DNA of 64,000 nt from Phenylobacterium sp. (GCF_004299445.1 NZ_SCTC01000035.1:62001-126000); one strand, 5' to 3'; shown: positions 18,201 through 27,296, numbered from the stretch's first letter. Notes: generated from the letters alone by a model not told the origin. Translations and numbers: made by a program.

Positions 18201-18530
18201 CAGCTCCAGGGTCTCGGGGCTCGGCCCCACGAACGTCAGCCCTGCCGCCGCGCAAGCCCGCGCGAAGGCCGCATTCTCGGACAGGAACCCGTAGCCCGGA
18301 TGCACCGCGTCGGCGCCGGCGGCCTTGGCCACGGCCACCACCTGGTCGATGTCGAGGTAGGCCGCGGGGCCCGAGCCCTTCAGCGCCACCGCCTCGTCCG
18401 TCTTGCGAATGTGCAGCGAGGCCGCGTCGTCCTCGGAGAAGACCGCCACCGTCGACAGCCCCATCTCGGCGGCCGTCCTCGCGATGCGCACCGCGATCTC
18501 ACCCCGGTTGGCGATCAGAAGCCTGTGCAC
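15237..18530 (-). CDS. Single-chain acyl-CoA carboxylase (BC-BCCP-CT fusion)
   Basis: 1097 residues from a GTG at 18530 (SD GAGGGGA). Biotin carboxylase covers about 1-450: LLIANRGEIAVRI, HPGYGFLSEN, GGGGRGM and RLQVEHTVTEEV. The biotin carrier is at about 490-560, with Lys524 in EAMKMEHV. The carboxyltransferase fills about 585-1097, with GQRTARENLDDLFD, an oxyanion region around GGAIDAEGAEKAGRF and a C-terminal ACC-beta-like half. All three activities sit on one polypeptide of the kind described as long-chain acyl-CoA carboxylase (LCC) in mycobacteria and some Gram-negatives. The acyl-CoA substrate is not predictable from sequence. It is followed 16 nt later by the MDR oxidoreductase. Confidence 0.9.
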   Translation of the reverse strand: MHRLLIANRGEIAVRIARTAAEMGLSTVAVFSEDDAASLHIRKTDEAVALKGSGPAAYLDIDQVVAVAKAAGADAVHPGYGFLSENAAFARACAAAGLTFVGPSPETLELFGDKGRARALAQQCGVPVLSGTDGPTTLAQAQAFLATHGAVMVKAVAGGGGRGMRPATTPDELEQAFARCASEAKAAFGNGDLYVERFLSRARHLEVQVVGDGERVIHLWDRECSLQRQRQKVIEIAPADTLPMAVRERLFGYGVALGQAAGYRSLGTMEFLVANAGEGDNDVVFIEGNARLQVEHTVTEEVIGLDLVRLQLQIAAGRSLADLGLTQDRVPAPRGHAVQARINLETMAPDGSARPAGGTLSVFEPPSGPGVRVDGFGYSGYRTSARFDSLLAKLIVHAADGDLDRAVAKAYRALSEFRIDGSPTNIAFLQSLLAHPAVARGDVHTRFIDEHIADLVKAPEAHPRLYFEATVASGSAQAAPAEPDAPAGAQALRSPLQGTVIGLAAQVGDTVRRGQTLVILEAMKMEHVISADAAGIVRGLAVEMGETVFEGGPLAFIEAIEDAGGVDDAEAAIDLDYIRPDLGEVIERHRITLDGARPDAVARRRKTGQRTARENLDDLFDPGSFSEYGAMAIAAQRRRRDLADLQVNTPADGMVAGVGEVNAALFGEDRARCVGLAYDYTVLAGTQGHFNHKKTDRVLEFAEHWKAPVIWYTEGGGGRPGDVDVGQLSASSLDTTSFTTFARLSGLAPRISVNSGRCFAGNAIFFGCADVTIATRNSNIGLGGPAMIEGGGLGVFTPDQIGPSDVMFANGSIDVLAEDEAEATAAAKHILGMFQGRLRDWTCDDQRRLRHLIPENRVRAYDVREVIRTLADVGTWIELRGGYGRGVITGFLRVEGRPMGLFANDPRHLGGAIDAEGAEKAGRFLQLCDAFDVPVLSLCDTPGFMVGPASEEAAAVRRGSRLMVTATSLTVPLFTVVLRKGYGLGAQAMAGGDFSAPAMTIAWPTAEFGPMGLEGAVRLGYRKELDSQPDPAAKQALFEKLVGRMYETGKALSVASVLEIDAVIDPAETRAWLVRGMKSCPIPPARAGKKRPFVDTW

Positions 18531-18641
18531 GGACGTCCCCTCAAACACTTGTTGGGACGCATCATGCGCACCGGGGCGCGCGCGCCAAGGCCGCTTGTTC
18601 AATTCCTTGCGGCTTGTGAGCGCGGGAGCCGCCAACGCAAA

Positions 18642-18665
18642 GGGCCTCCGCTCTCGCGGAGGCCC
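18642..18665 (-). terminator. Strong hairpin after the molybdenum hydroxylase operon
   Basis: A perfect 10-bp stem (GGGCCTCCGC/GCGGAGGCCC) with a TCTC loop, 24 nt beyond the stop of the minus-strand molybdopterin subunit gene. On that strand the stem is followed by a short TTT, so it reads as an intrinsic terminator for that operon. Confidence 0.65.
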
Positions 18666-18688
18666 TCGCGTCTGATGCGGCGCCGTCC

Positions 18689-20902
18689 TTACGCCTTCAG
18701 CATGTCCGGCGTGATCGGCAGGCTGCGGATGCGCTTGCCGGTGGCGGCGAAGATCGCGTTTGTCACCGCCGGCAGGGCCGGCGGCAGCGCCGGTTCGCCC
18801 AGGCCGGTCGGCGGGAACTCGGTCTTCAGGAACTTCACCTCCACCGGGAAGGATTCGGCGATCCGCATGAGCGGATAGTCGGTGAAGTTCGACTGCTGGA
18901 CCGCGCCGCCATCGATGGTGATCTGCTGGTGCAGCGCCTCGGACACGCCGTCCAGGACCGAGCCCTGGACCTGGTTCAGCGCGCCGTGCGGGTTGATGAT
19001 CGTGTGGCCCACGTCGGCCGCCACCCACACCTTCTTGACCTTCACCGAGCCGTCGTCCGCCACCGCCACATGGGCCACCTCGGCGAAGTAGCCCTGGTGG
19101 CTGTAGTAGCAGGCGACGCCCATGCCCTCGCCCTTGGGCAGCTTGCCGCGCTTGTCCCAGCCCGACATCTCGCCGGCGGCCTTCAGCACGCCGCGCATGC
19201 GCCCGGCGCCGAACGCGGCCGGCGGCTGGCCGACCACCGCCTGATCGCCCAGCAGCTTGATCTGGAACGCCAGCGGGTCGGCGCCCGCCGCGTGCGCCAT
19301 CTCGTCGATGAACGACTGGAAGACGAACGACAGGGCGTTCGAGCCCGGCGCCCGCAGCGGCCCGGTCGGGATCGCCATCGGGATCATCGAGACGTCGTAC
19401 TTCACATTGGGCACGAACCGGGCCGGGAACTCGGTAGCCGGCATGCCCGCGCTGGCCGCGATCGCGCCGTTCTGCGAGAAGGTCACGAAGTGGTCCTGCA
19501 GCGCGATCAGGTTGCCCTGCGCGTCCACGCCGCCCTTCAGATAGTGGTACCCGCCTGGCCGGTAGTGGTCGTGGGCCATGTCGTCTTCTCGGGTCCACAG
19601 CAGCTTGACCGGCGCGCCGGCCTCGCGGGCCACCCAGGCCGCCTCGACCATGTAATCGTTGGCCAGACGCCGGCCGAAGCCGCCGCCGCCGCGGACCATG
19701 TGAACCGTGATGTCCTCGGGCTTGATCCCCAGGGTCCTGGCCGTCAGCTGGCGGCCCGGCTCGGGGTTCTGGGTCGGCGCCCAGATCTCGAGCTTGCCGT
19801 CCTTAAACTCGGCCGTGCAGTTCTGCGGCTCGAGGTTGGCATGGCTGAGGAACGGATAGCTGTAGGCGGCCTCGACCGTCTTGGCCGAGGCTTTGAGCGC
19901 CGCGGCCACGTCCCCGTCGTTGCGGGCATTGCGTTGCGGCGCGCCCGCGTTCAGCGCGGCCGCCTGTTCGGCGAAGCTCTTGGTCGACTGGGCCTGGGTG
20001 GGATGGTCGGCCCACTTCACGTTCAGCCTGTCGCGACCCTTCTTGGCCGCCCACCAGCTGTCGGCGACCACGGCCACCGAGGGCAGCAGACCCTGGCCGA
20101 TGTTGCCGGTCGGGAACAGCCCGTTCGGGTCGCCGTCGATGACGATGACCTTCTTCACGCCCTTGACCGCCTTGGCGGCCTCGACGTCGGCGCTGGCCAC
20201 CTTGGCCCCAAACACCGGCGCCTTGACGATGCTGGCGTACAGCATGCCCGGGCGGACCTGATCGATACCGAACAGCGGCTGGCCGGTAACGATCTTCTCG
20301 ACATCGTACTGAGCCATCGGCTTGCCGATGATGCGGTAGGTCTTGGGATCCTTCAGCGTCAGCGACTTGGGATCCGGCGGCGTCACACTGGCGCAGGCCA
20401 GGGCCAGCGAGCCGTAGCTGCGCTTCTTGCCCGAAGGCTTGTGGATCACCTCGCCCGGCGCGGTGACACAGTCGGCGGGGCCGCAGTTCCACGCGGTGGC
20501 GGCGGCCTGGATCAGCATGGCGCGCGCCACGGCGCCCACGCGGCGCAACTCGTCCCAGTGCAGCGGGGTGGCCATCGAGCCGCCGGCGAACTGGCGGCCG
20601 AACGCCTTCGGATCATTGTCGGCCTGGACGATGCGGACATCCTCCCACGCCACGTCCAGTTCCTCGGCGATCAGCATGGGCAGCATCGTCTTGATGCCCT
20701 GGCCCACCTCGGGGTTCTTGGCGGTGATGGTGACAATGCCGTTCGGCGCCACGCTGACGTAGGCGTTCAGCGGACGAACCGCGTCATCCTGCGCCTGGGC
20801 CTTGCCCGCCAGCGAGAAGCCCAGGGTGAGGCCGCCGGCCGAGACGCTGACCAGAACCTGGCGACGGTTGGCTTTGAGATCGTGATAGGTCATGGCGCTC
20901 AC
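18689..20902 (-). CDS. Molybdopterin-binding subunit of an isoquinoline-1-oxidoreductase-type hydroxylase
   Basis: 737 residues. The N-terminus has a twin-arginine-like signal (NRRQVLVSV, then a hydrophobic stretch ending at GKAQAQ), pointing to periplasmic export with its cofactor. Motifs of the IorB/aldehyde-dehydrogenase large-subunit class include [42 protein letters not shown] and the C-terminal [18 protein letters not shown] with the expected catalytic Glu. It pairs with the 2Fe-2S subunit gene, whose stop it overlaps by 4 nt. Likely reaction: hydroxylation of an N-heteroaromatic or an aldehyde; the true substrate is unknown. Confidence 0.9.
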   Translation of the reverse strand: MSAMTYHDLKANRRQVLVSVSAGGLTLGFSLAGKAQAQDDAVRPLNAYVSVAPNGIVTITAKNPEVGQGIKTMLPMLIAEELDVAWEDVRIVQADNDPKAFGRQFAGGSMATPLHWDELRRVGAVARAMLIQAAATAWNCGPADCVTAPGEVIHKPSGKKRSYGSLALACASVTPPDPKSLTLKDPKTYRIIGKPMAQYDVEKIVTGQPLFGIDQVRPGMLYASIVKAPVFGAKVASADVEAAKAVKGVKKVIVIDGDPNGLFPTGNIGQGLLPSVAVVADSWWAAKKGRDRLNVKWADHPTQAQSTKSFAEQAAALNAGAPQRNARNDGDVAAALKASAKTVEAAYSYPFLSHANLEPQNCTAEFKDGKLEIWAPTQNPEPGRQLTARTLGIKPEDITVHMVRGGGGFGRRLANDYMVEAAWVAREAGAPVKLLWTREDDMAHDHYRPGGYHYLKGGVDAQGNLIALQDHFVTFSQNGAIAASAGMPATEFPARFVPNVKYDVSMIPMAIPTGPLRAPGSNALSFVFQSFIDEMAHAAGADPLAFQIKLLGDQAVVGQPPAAFGAGRMRGVLKAAGEMSGWDKRGKLPKGEGMGVACYYSHQGYFAEVAHVAVADDGSVKVKKVWVAADVGHTIINPHGALNQVQGSVLDGVSEALHQQITIDGGAVQQSNFTDYPLMRIAESFPVEVKFLKTEFPPTGLGEPALPPALPAVTNAIFAATGKRIRSLPITPDMLKA

Positions 20903-21363
20903 GCCTCCTTCTGGCCGGAGGCGCGCTTGATGGCGGCGCGGATGCGGACGTACGTGGCGCAGCGGCAGATGTTGCCGTTCATCGCCTCATCGATCTGGGC
21001 GTCGGTGGGCTTGGGCGTCTTGGCCAGCAGCGCGGTGGCGCTCATGATCTGGCCGGCCTGGCAGTAACCGCACTGGGCCACGTCCAGCTCCATCCAGGCC
21101 GCCTGGACCTTCTTGCCGACGGCGTTCTTGGACATGCCCTCAATGGTCGAGATCTTGGCCTTGCCGATGCTCTCCACCGGGATCTGGCACGAGCGCATCG
21201 CCTGGCCGTCCACGTGCACCGTGCAGGCGCCGCAGGCCGCGACGCCGCAGCCGTACTTGGTGCCCACCATGCCCAGCGTATCGCGTAGGACCCATAGAAG
21301 GGGCGTATCCCCCTCGACATCGGCGCTGAGCGCCTTGCCGTTCACGTTCAGCGTATAGGCCAT
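20899..21363 (-). CDS. (2Fe-2S)-binding subunit of the molybdenum hydroxylase
   Basis: 154 residues from the ATG at 21363 (SD GGGAGA); an upstream open extension lacks support. The N-terminal plant-type ferredoxin domain has [17 protein letters not shown] with further Cys at MRSCQ. The C-terminal four-helix domain has [11 protein letters not shown] and GNICRCATY for the second cluster. This is the IorA-type electron-transfer subunit. It lies first in the operon and its stop overlaps the large subunit by 4 nt. No cytochrome c subunit is beside it, so the electron acceptor is not evident. Confidence 0.93.
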   Translation of the reverse strand: MAYTLNVNGKALSADVEGDTPLLWVLRDTLGMVGTKYGCGVAACGACTVHVDGQAMRSCQIPVESIGKAKISTIEGMSKNAVGKKVQAAWMELDVAQCGYCQAGQIMSATALLAKTPKPTDAQIDEAMNGNICRCATYVRIRAAIKRASGQKEA

Positions 21364-21480
21364 GCGAGCGTCTCCCGTTCGAAGCAATGGTACCGCGCAG
21401 ATCGGGCATGGCAAAGGCGCGTGTACTCGGCGGAATGGTGATTTCAGCACAAAAGCACGCGGCGACGGCGCCCGGCCCGC

Positions 21481-22491
21481 CTAGATGCGTCCCATGGGGA
21501 AATGGATGTCGGCCCGAAAACCCTCGGGATCGAAATGCGCCTCGACCCGGCCCCCGTTGTTGCGCAGCGACACGTCCAGCAGCCGGGTGCCGAATCCGCG
21601 GCTCGACGGCGCCGTGACGAGAGGTCCGCCCTGCTCCTGCCAGCGCAGGTGAACGTGCCCTTGCGGAGCGTCCAGGACGCAGAGCCGGACCCGGCCCGTG
21701 GTCGACGACAGCGCGCCGTACTTCACCGCATTCGTGGCGAGCTCGTGGATGAGAAGGGCGACGGCGACTACGGCGTCATTGGCGACCTGGATCTCGCGCA
21801 CGCCAGGGCCGATGTCGAAGCGGTTCGCGTCGAACGGGGTCAGCGCCCGGCCCAGCAGGTCGCCCAACGGCAGCGAGCGGCCGGCCACCTGGGTCACCAG
21901 TTCCTGACAGTCGACCATCGCGTGCAGGCGCGCCGTCAGGACGTCGGCGAAGGCCTTCACGTCGGTGGCGTTGCGCGCCGTCTGCGACACGATCGTCATC
22001 ATGATCATGAAGCCGTTCTTGGCGCGGTGGGCCAGCTCGCGCAGGACCAGGCTGCGGCGCTGTTCGGCGGTCTTGCGGTCGGTGATGTCCAGCGTGGCGC
22101 CCACCACACGGCGGACCCCCTCCGCATCCTTCACCACCCGCGCGCGCTGCTGCAGCCACCGCGAGGCGCCGTCCGGTCCCGGGGGAGTCCGGAACTCGCA
22201 GATCAACTCGCCCCCTTCGGGCCGGTCGGCGGCTTCGCGATAGGTGGCCTGCACCGCCTCCAGGTCGTCGGGATGCACCTGGCCCAGGTAGTCGTCGATC
22301 ACCACGGGGCGGTCGTGCGTGATCCCCAGAAGCTCGCGGTTTCGGTCGTTCCAGGTCAGCGCGCCCTTGCGGACGTCCCATTCCCAGACGCCCAACCCCG
22401 CGGCGTCCACGGCCGCTTCCAGCCGGCGCAGCCGCTCCCGCAGGCTGTCGATCGAGTCCTGCTCGTCGGCGTTCAAATCAGACCCCAACAC
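21481..22491 (-). CDS. PAS domain HWE-family sensor histidine kinase
   Basis: About 336 residues from a GTG at 22491; the start is uncertain because several GTG/TTG codons lie close together and no SD stands out. A PAS domain (AGLGVWEWDVRKGALTW, DITDRK) is followed by the HWE-type H-box LVLRELAHRAKNGFMIM and an ATPase domain with HELATNAVKYGALS, then a degenerate LRWQEQGGP and RGFGTRLLD. There is no membrane helix, so it is a cytosolic sensor. HWE kinases are common in alphaproteobacteria and often feed the PhyR general stress response; no response regulator is adjacent. Confidence 0.85.
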   Translation of the reverse strand: MLGSDLNADEQDSIDSLRERLRRLEAAVDAAGLGVWEWDVRKGALTWNDRNRELLGITHDRPVVIDDYLGQVHPDDLEAVQATYREAADRPEGGELICEFRTPPGPDGASRWLQQRARVVKDAEGVRRVVGATLDITDRKTAEQRRSLVLRELAHRAKNGFMIMMTIVSQTARNATDVKAFADVLTARLHAMVDCQELVTQVAGRSLPLGDLLGRALTPFDANRFDIGPGVREIQVANDAVVAVALLIHELATNAVKYGALSSTTGRVRLCVLDAPQGHVHLRWQEQGGPLVTAPSSRGFGTRLLDVSLRNNGGRVEAHFDPEGFRADIHFPMGRI

Positions 22492-22596
22492 ACCAGTATG
22501 CGACGCGTCGAATGTACGAACGCCGCCTAAGCCGCGTACTTGGCGTATCGCGTTATTGCAACATGCGCACGGCAAGGAATTGCAGGGTTCTGCGAC

Positions 22597-23310
22597 CTAT
22601 GCGCGCGGCAGAACAACCAAAGCGTCGGGCAACTCGTTGGGATTGTCGCCCGGTCTTGCCGGGAACCGCTCGGCCAGGATGTCGGCGCAGAGGCCGATGG
22701 CCCGGCCGAATCCGGTCGCCACGTCGCCCCCTCGCAGCCCTTCGACCAGGGCCGCCATCGGCTTGTCCCAGGTCCCCTCCGCCACGTGCTGGTGGATCGT
22801 CTCGTCGGCGATCAGCTCGGCCATCCGCTCCGCCATCGAAACATAGATCAGCACACCCGTCCGCTCGCGGGTGGCGTGCAGGTTCTTGGACAGGAACTGC
22901 TCCTCGGCGCGCTGGCGCACCCTGTCCCGCTTCATGCCGCGCGGAGTCAGCGCCCGGCGCACCGGCGGGATGGCGACCAGGAACAACGTCACCACGAAGA
23001 GTACGACCTGCAGCATCAGGGTCCCGACCAGCGCGGCCCGCGCCGTGGCCTCGCCCACATCCTCCACCTGCGCCGCCGTCCAGCCGCCGAACATGCCGAT
23101 GTCGGGCGCCGTCACCTCCACGCCGGCCAGGAGCAGGATCGCCGGAGCCAGCAGGGCGACGCCCGCGCCCCAGGCCAGCGGGGTGGCGTGATAGTCGGCG
23201 CTCTCCTCGGCGACCACGCAGTAGATCTCGCCGGTCGTGCGGGCCTCGGCCGCACGCACCGCGGCCTCGATGGCGGCCAGGTCTGCCGAATTCAGGGCGC
23301 TCACGCTCAT
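22597..23310 (-). CDS. TPM domain membrane protein
   Basis: 237 residues from the ATG at 23310. An N-terminal TPM-type segment (AAVRAAEARTTGEIYCVVA) is split by two membrane segments around 48-65 and 98-118. The second half has EEQFLSKNL, RTGVLIYVSMAERMAELIAD and GLRGGDVATGFGRAIGLCADILAERFP. It is the shorter partner that usually follows a YgcG-like TPM protein. The start overlaps the stop of the upstream TPM gene by 1 nt. Function unknown; the family is linked to envelope or photosystem-repair roles. Confidence 0.82.
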   Translation of the reverse strand: MSVSALNSADLAAIEAAVRAAEARTTGEIYCVVAEESADYHATPLAWGAGVALLAPAILLLAGVEVTAPDIGMFGGWTAAQVEDVGEATARAALVGTLMLQVVLFVVTLFLVAIPPVRRALTPRGMKRDRVRQRAEEQFLSKNLHATRERTGVLIYVSMAERMAELIADETIHQHVAEGTWDKPMAALVEGLRGGDVATGFGRAIGLCADILAERFPARPGDNPNELPDALVVLPRA

Positions 23311-24128
23311 CACCAGCTCCCCGACGCGCCGCCGCCTCCGCCGGAACCGCCGCCGCCGGAGAAGCCCCCGCCGCCGCCGAATCCGCCGCCGCTCCAGCCG
23401 CCGCCCCGCCGACTTGCGCCATCCAGGATCATGGGCAGCAGCCACCACAGGCCGCTGCCCCCGAACCGGCGCCGCACGCCGAACATCCGCAGCACGCCGC
23501 TCAGCAGCCAGAGGACGATGAAGATGAAGACGATCGGCAGCACGAACGACACGTCCGAGCCGCCGTCGGTCGCCGCGGCCTTCTGGGCCTCCGCCTCGGC
23601 CACCGCCGCCTGGGCCTGGTCGGCGGGCAGGCCGATCTGGCGCACGATCTGTTCGGCGCCGGCCACCACGCCGTCCTCGTACCGCCCCTCGCGGAACGCC
23701 GGCAGGATCGCGCGGTGGATGATGAGGCTGGAGAGCGCGTCCGTCAGCACCGGCTCCAGGCCATAGCCCACCTCGATGCGGACCTTCTTCTCGTTCGGGG
23801 CCACGATCAGGATCGCCCCGTCGTCCTCGCCCTTGCGCCCGATGCCCCAGGTCCGCAGCAGCTGGTAACCGTAGTCCTCGATCTCATAGCCCTGCAGCGT
23901 CGGCAGGGTGGCGACCACCAGTTGGTGGCCGGTCTGCCTCTCCAGCGCCGCCAGCTCGGCGGTCAGCTTGGCCTCGGCCGCCGGCGATAGGATCTCGGCA
24001 TTGTCGACCACCCGCCCGGTCAGCGGCGGGAACTTCGGCGCCGCAAGCGCGACCGTCGGCAGGAAGATCAGCGCGACAAGCAGCGACCACGTCGCCAGCA
24101 AGACGGAAAGGCCCGCGAACCTGCTCAT
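23310..24128 (-). CDS. YgcG-type TPM domain protein with Gly-rich tail
   Basis: 272 residues from the ATG at 24128, which begins a good signal peptide (MSRFAGLSVLL, cleavage near ALAAP). An ATG at 24191 adds a low-complexity leader with no SD. The TPM domain runs from about 35 to 165 (FPPLTGRVVDNAEILS, GRKGEDDGAILIVAPNEKKVRIEVGYGLE). A membrane helix near 200-220 precedes an extremely Gly/Ser-rich tail ending in ASGSW. The TPM domain should face the periplasm. It is part of a LemA-TPM-TPM operon. Confidence 0.87.
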   Translation of the reverse strand: MSRFAGLSVLLATWSLLVALIFLPTVALAAPKFPPLTGRVVDNAEILSPAAEAKLTAELAALERQTGHQLVVATLPTLQGYEIEDYGYQLLRTWGIGRKGEDDGAILIVAPNEKKVRIEVGYGLEPVLTDALSSLIIHRAILPAFREGRYEDGVVAGAEQIVRQIGLPADQAQAAVAEAEAQKAAATDGGSDVSFVLPIVFIFIVLWLLSGVLRMFGVRRRFGGSGLWWLLPMILDGASRRGGGWSGGGFGGGGGFSGGGGSGGGGGASGSW

Positions 24129-24191
24129 CCGACCCGCTGCGCGGGCCGCCGTCTCCCGCAAGGGGAGAAGGCCTGCGTGCGAACCCCCCAT

Positions 24192-24848
24192 CTATTTCGG
24201 CGGCGGCGAGCCGGGGGCTGCGCCGGCGGGCGGCGTCCCGACCGCCGGGGCGCCGAAGTCCACCGTCGGGGCGGACTGCGCGGTGGCCGTGGCCTGGAAC
24301 AGTTCCATGGGCTTGGACCCGCCGTGCACGGTCTTGGCCCAGATGATCTGCGGGAAGGTCCTGAGCGTCGTGTTGTAGTCGCGGACGGCCTCGTTGTAGT
24401 CCTTCCGCGCGACCGTGATGCGGTTCTCGGTGCCTTCCAGCTGCGACTGCAGCGCCAGGAAATTCTCGTTCGATTTCAGGTCGGGATAGGCCTCCTGCAG
24501 CACCCGCATCGGGGCCAGGGCCAGCGACAGGTTGTTCTGCGCCGCCGCATACCGCTGGAAGGCGGCCGGGTCCTGGGTGATCCCGGGGTCGGAGCGCACC
24601 TGCAGGGCGTTGGCGCGCGCCTGGGTCACCCCGATCAGCACGCTGGACTCCTGGGCCGCATAGCCCTTCACCGTGGCCACCAGATTGGGGATCAGGTCGG
24701 CACGGCGCTGGTACTGGTTCTGCACCTCGGCCCACTGGGCTTTGGCGCGCTCTTCCTGAGTGGGGATCGTATTGATCCCGCAGGCCGCCAGCGTCAGCGG
24801 CATCGCGATCAGCAGCGCAAGACGCGCCATCCATCGGGTAAACGTCAT
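24192..24848 (-). CDS. LemA family lipoprotein
   Basis: 218 residues. The N-terminus is a lipoprotein signal with lipobox LTLAACG. The body is the LemA helical domain: EVQNQYQRRADLIPNLVATVKGYA, then LQSQLEGTENRI and YNEAVRDYNTTLRTFPQ. The Pro/Gly/Ala-rich tail is low complexity. It is first of the three-gene LemA-TPM-TPM set, a widespread conserved group of unknown function. The stop codon abuts the upstream alternative ATG of the TPM gene. Confidence 0.9.
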   Translation of the reverse strand: MTFTRWMARLALLIAMPLTLAACGINTIPTQEERAKAQWAEVQNQYQRRADLIPNLVATVKGYAAQESSVLIGVTQARANALQVRSDPGITQDPAAFQRYAAAQNNLSLALAPMRVLQEAYPDLKSNENFLALQSQLEGTENRITVARKDYNEAVRDYNTTLRTFPQIIWAKTVHGGSKPMELFQATATAQSAPTVDFGAPAVGTPPAGAAPGSPPPK

Positions 24849-24934
24849 CGTCTCTCCCCAGGCTCGGGCCCGTCGTGTCGCCGATACTTGGCCCCGGCAT
24901 TGATCCAGCGCAACGGCGGCGGCACAAGGCGCCG

Positions 24935-25696
24935 ATGGCCAAACCGTATTACACGCCGGGCAGCCTCAGCGCCGCCCATTACGACATGATCACCGGCCTC
25001 GATGTCCGGCTCCGCGGCGATGAGGACATCTATGCCGGACTGGTTCCGGAAGGCGGATCGGTGCTGGAGCTGGGCGCCGGCACGGGGCGGCTGACGGCGG
25101 GCCTCGCGGGACGGGGCCACCCCATCGTCGGCGTCGACATCTCGCCCACCATGCTGGCCCAGGCGCAGGCGCGGCTGGCCGGCCTGCCCGAGGAGGTTCG
25201 CGCCCGCATCCAGATGGTGCGCGGCGACATGACCTCGCTGGATCTCAAGCGCACGTTCGATCTGGTGTTCCTGCCCTTCTTCACCCTGGCCCACGTGCCC
25301 GCCGGCGCGGCGTGGAAGAACACCTTCGCCGTCGTGGCCCGGCACATGGCGGAGGGCGCGTTGGCCGCCTGCCACCTGCCGCGCATCGAGGTGATGAAGC
25401 TGCCGCCGCCGGCCGCGAAGCACCTGCCGGTCATGGACCAGCCGCTGCCCGACGGTCGTCGCCTGCTGATGTTCGTCAAGGAGCGCACCTTCCGCGAAGG
25501 CGTGAACCGCCTCGACCAGGTGCTGGAGTACGCCGTCGCCGAGCCGGGCGGCCACATCGTCCAGCGCAGCCCCGAGCGACTGACCTTCTACATGTCTGAC
25601 CCCACGCCACTGGCCGCCACCGCCGGCCTCGTCCTGGATCGCGACCCGATCAACCTGGGCGACGTGGGCGATGTCTGGGTGTTCCGCAGGGCCTAG
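24935..25696 (+). CDS. Class I SAM-dependent methyltransferase
   Basis: 253 residues from the ATG at 24935; an upstream GTG lies in the divergent promoter region. Motif I is VLELGAGTGRL at about 50-60, followed by GVDISPTML and VRGDMTSL, the usual methyltransferase core. No substrate-specific domain is recognised. It is divergent from the LemA operon and followed by an unrelated DUF4239 gene 51 nt downstream, so it is probably monocistronic. Confidence 0.8.
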   Translation: MAKPYYTPGSLSAAHYDMITGLDVRLRGDEDIYAGLVPEGGSVLELGAGTGRLTAGLAGRGHPIVGVDISPTMLAQAQARLAGLPEEVRARIQMVRGDMTSLDLKRTFDLVFLPFFTLAHVPAGAAWKNTFAVVARHMAEGALAACHLPRIEVMKLPPPAAKHLPVMDQPLPDGRRLLMFVKERTFREGVNRLDQVLEYAVAEPGGHIVQRSPERLTFYMSDPTPLAATAGLVLDRDPINLGDVGDVWVFRRA

Positions 25697-25747
25697 CGCC
25701 CCGAGGCTGCGCCGCGCCATAGTCGCCGCGTCACACGCGGGGGACGC

Positions 25748-26602
25748 ATGGACGATCTCATCGTCGGCACGCCACTCTGGATCCTGGCCATCGTGCTGTT
25801 CGTGGCCCTGATGGCCGCGATGGAAGCTGGCCGCTGGCTGCGGCGGCGCCTGGCCCGCAACCCCGACGGCGAGGCGGCCGAGCACGACTACATCTTCAAC
25901 GGCGTGCTGGGCCTGCTGGCGCTGCTGATCGCCTTCACCTTCGGCCTGGCGCTCGACCGCTACGACGCCCGACGCGAGCTGGTCGTGGACGAGGCCAACG
26001 CCATCGGCACGGCCGAAATGCGGGTGCGCCTGCTGGACAGCCAGGATGGCCCGCGGCTGGCCGGCCTGCTGCGCACCTACGCCGACACCCGCCTGCGCTA
26101 CGGCGAGGCCAGCGCGGCCGCCAAGCCGCCCCTGCGGGCGGCCTCGCAGGCCCTGCGCGCGCGGATCGAAAGCGAGACGATCACCGCCCTGCGGCCCATC
26201 GCGACCACGCCGCTCGCGGCGATGATCACGCCGGCGGTCAACGAGGCGCTGGACATCGGCGTCACCCGCGAGGCCACGCACGCGTCGCGGATTCCTACGA
26301 TGGTGCTGGGGGTGCTGGCCGTCTACGCGCTGATCTCGGCGGGGGTCCTCGGCTCGGCCCTCGATGCTGCGGGCCGCCGCGGCCGGGGGATGAGCACGCT
26401 GCTGTTTCTGCTGCTCACCCTGGCGATCACGGTGATCCTGGATCTGGACCGCCCGCAGGAAGGCGCGATCCGCATCAGTCAGCAGCCGCTGCGCGACCTC
26501 GTGGCCGGCTTCGTCTCTACGCCACGGCCTTCAGTCGAGACGCCACAACCGTCACCGGCCACGCCGGCTTTGCCGGCCGCTGGCGGATCTTCTCGCCCTT
26601 GA
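25748..26602 (+). CDS. DUF4239 (bestrophin-like) membrane protein
   Basis: 284 residues. Hydrophobic segments at about 7-28, 50-70, 190-210 and 218-235 flank a soluble middle region with VVDEANAIGTAEMRVRLL, a DUF4239 hallmark. The C-terminus, about 26 residues rich in Pro, Ala and Ser, is read from DNA that is antisense to the end of the convergent DUF1365 gene; the two overlap by 86 nt. That tail looks like read-through into the neighbour. Transport function is not established for this family. Confidence 0.8.
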   Translation: MDDLIVGTPLWILAIVLFVALMAAMEAGRWLRRRLARNPDGEAAEHDYIFNGVLGLLALLIAFTFGLALDRYDARRELVVDEANAIGTAEMRVRLLDSQDGPRLAGLLRTYADTRLRYGEASAAAKPPLRAASQALRARIESETITALRPIATTPLAAMITPAVNEALDIGVTREATHASRIPTMVLGVLAVYALISAGVLGSALDAAGRRGRGMSTLLFLLLTLAITVILDLDRPQEGAIRISQQPLRDLVAGFVSTPRPSVETPQPSPATPALPAAGGSSRP

Positions 26603-27296
26603 GCCAGATGAACAGCGCCTCCCAGTGGATGGCGCCGACCACGCCGATGGTCATCCAGGGATGGGTCAGCCAAGCCCGCGCGAGGTTGCGGTCCGTGAGG
26701 TCCTGCCGCTCGGCCACGAAGCCGGTCGCCAGCACGCGTCCCTCGGCGTCGTCCACGTCGACCAGCACCTGGACCTGCTCAGATGGCGGCCGGACGCGGA
26801 ACGCATAGCTGAGGTCCATGTCCATGAAGGGCGAGACGTAGAAGCCCTTCTCGCAGGCCTGCTTCACGATCGGCGCGTCTTCAGCCGGGATCAGATAGCT
26901 GTGCCGCTCGCCGAAGGTGTTGTTCACCTCGTAGAGGATCGCCGACAGGGCGCCGTCGGGCTGGTGGCAGAAGTAGACGGTCAGCGGGTTGAACCCCAGG
27001 CCCAGGATGCGCGGCATCGCCAGCATGCGGATCGGCCCGCCATGGGCGATTCCGGCGGCGGCGAGCTGGGCTTCCACCTGGGCCTTCAGCGGGGTCGCCG
27101 AGCCGTCGCCGTGCTGGCGAGGATCGAAGCCGGTGAGATTGAAGCGCCTCAGCGAGAAGAGCTTCAGATCCCGGTCCAGCGCCGCCACCTCGTCCAGGTC
27201 CAGCAGCAGCATGAAGATGCGGTAGCGCAGGCTGTGCCGCCGGGGCTTCATCCGGGTGTGGCTGACCACCCCGGGGTAGAGCCCGGACGCGAACAC
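26517..27296 (-). CDS. DUF1365 family protein
   Basis: 259 residues from a GTG at 27296, chosen because the family N-terminus (ASxLYxGxVxHxRxxPRRHxLRYR) is then present: here ASGLYPGVVSHTRMKPRRH. The GTG lies 1 nt after the oxidoreductase stop with GAGG upstream. Other family marks: RILGLGFNPLTVYFCH, NNTFGERHSYL and KGFYVSPFMDMD. DUF1365 is repeatedly found beside FAD oxidoreductases and CFA-synthase-like enzymes and is thought to act in lipid modification. The 3' end overlaps the convergent DUF4239 gene. Confidence 0.87.
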   Translation of the reverse strand: MFASGLYPGVVSHTRMKPRRHSLRYRIFMLLLDLDEVAALDRDLKLFSLRRFNLTGFDPRQHGDGSATPLKAQVEAQLAAAGIAHGGPIRMLAMPRILGLGFNPLTVYFCHQPDGALSAILYEVNNTFGERHSYLIPAEDAPIVKQACEKGFYVSPFMDMDLSYAFRVRPPSEQVQVLVDVDDAEGRVLATGFVAERQDLTDRNLARAWLTHPWMTIGVVGAIHWEALFIWLKGEKIRQRPAKPAWPVTVVASRLKAVA

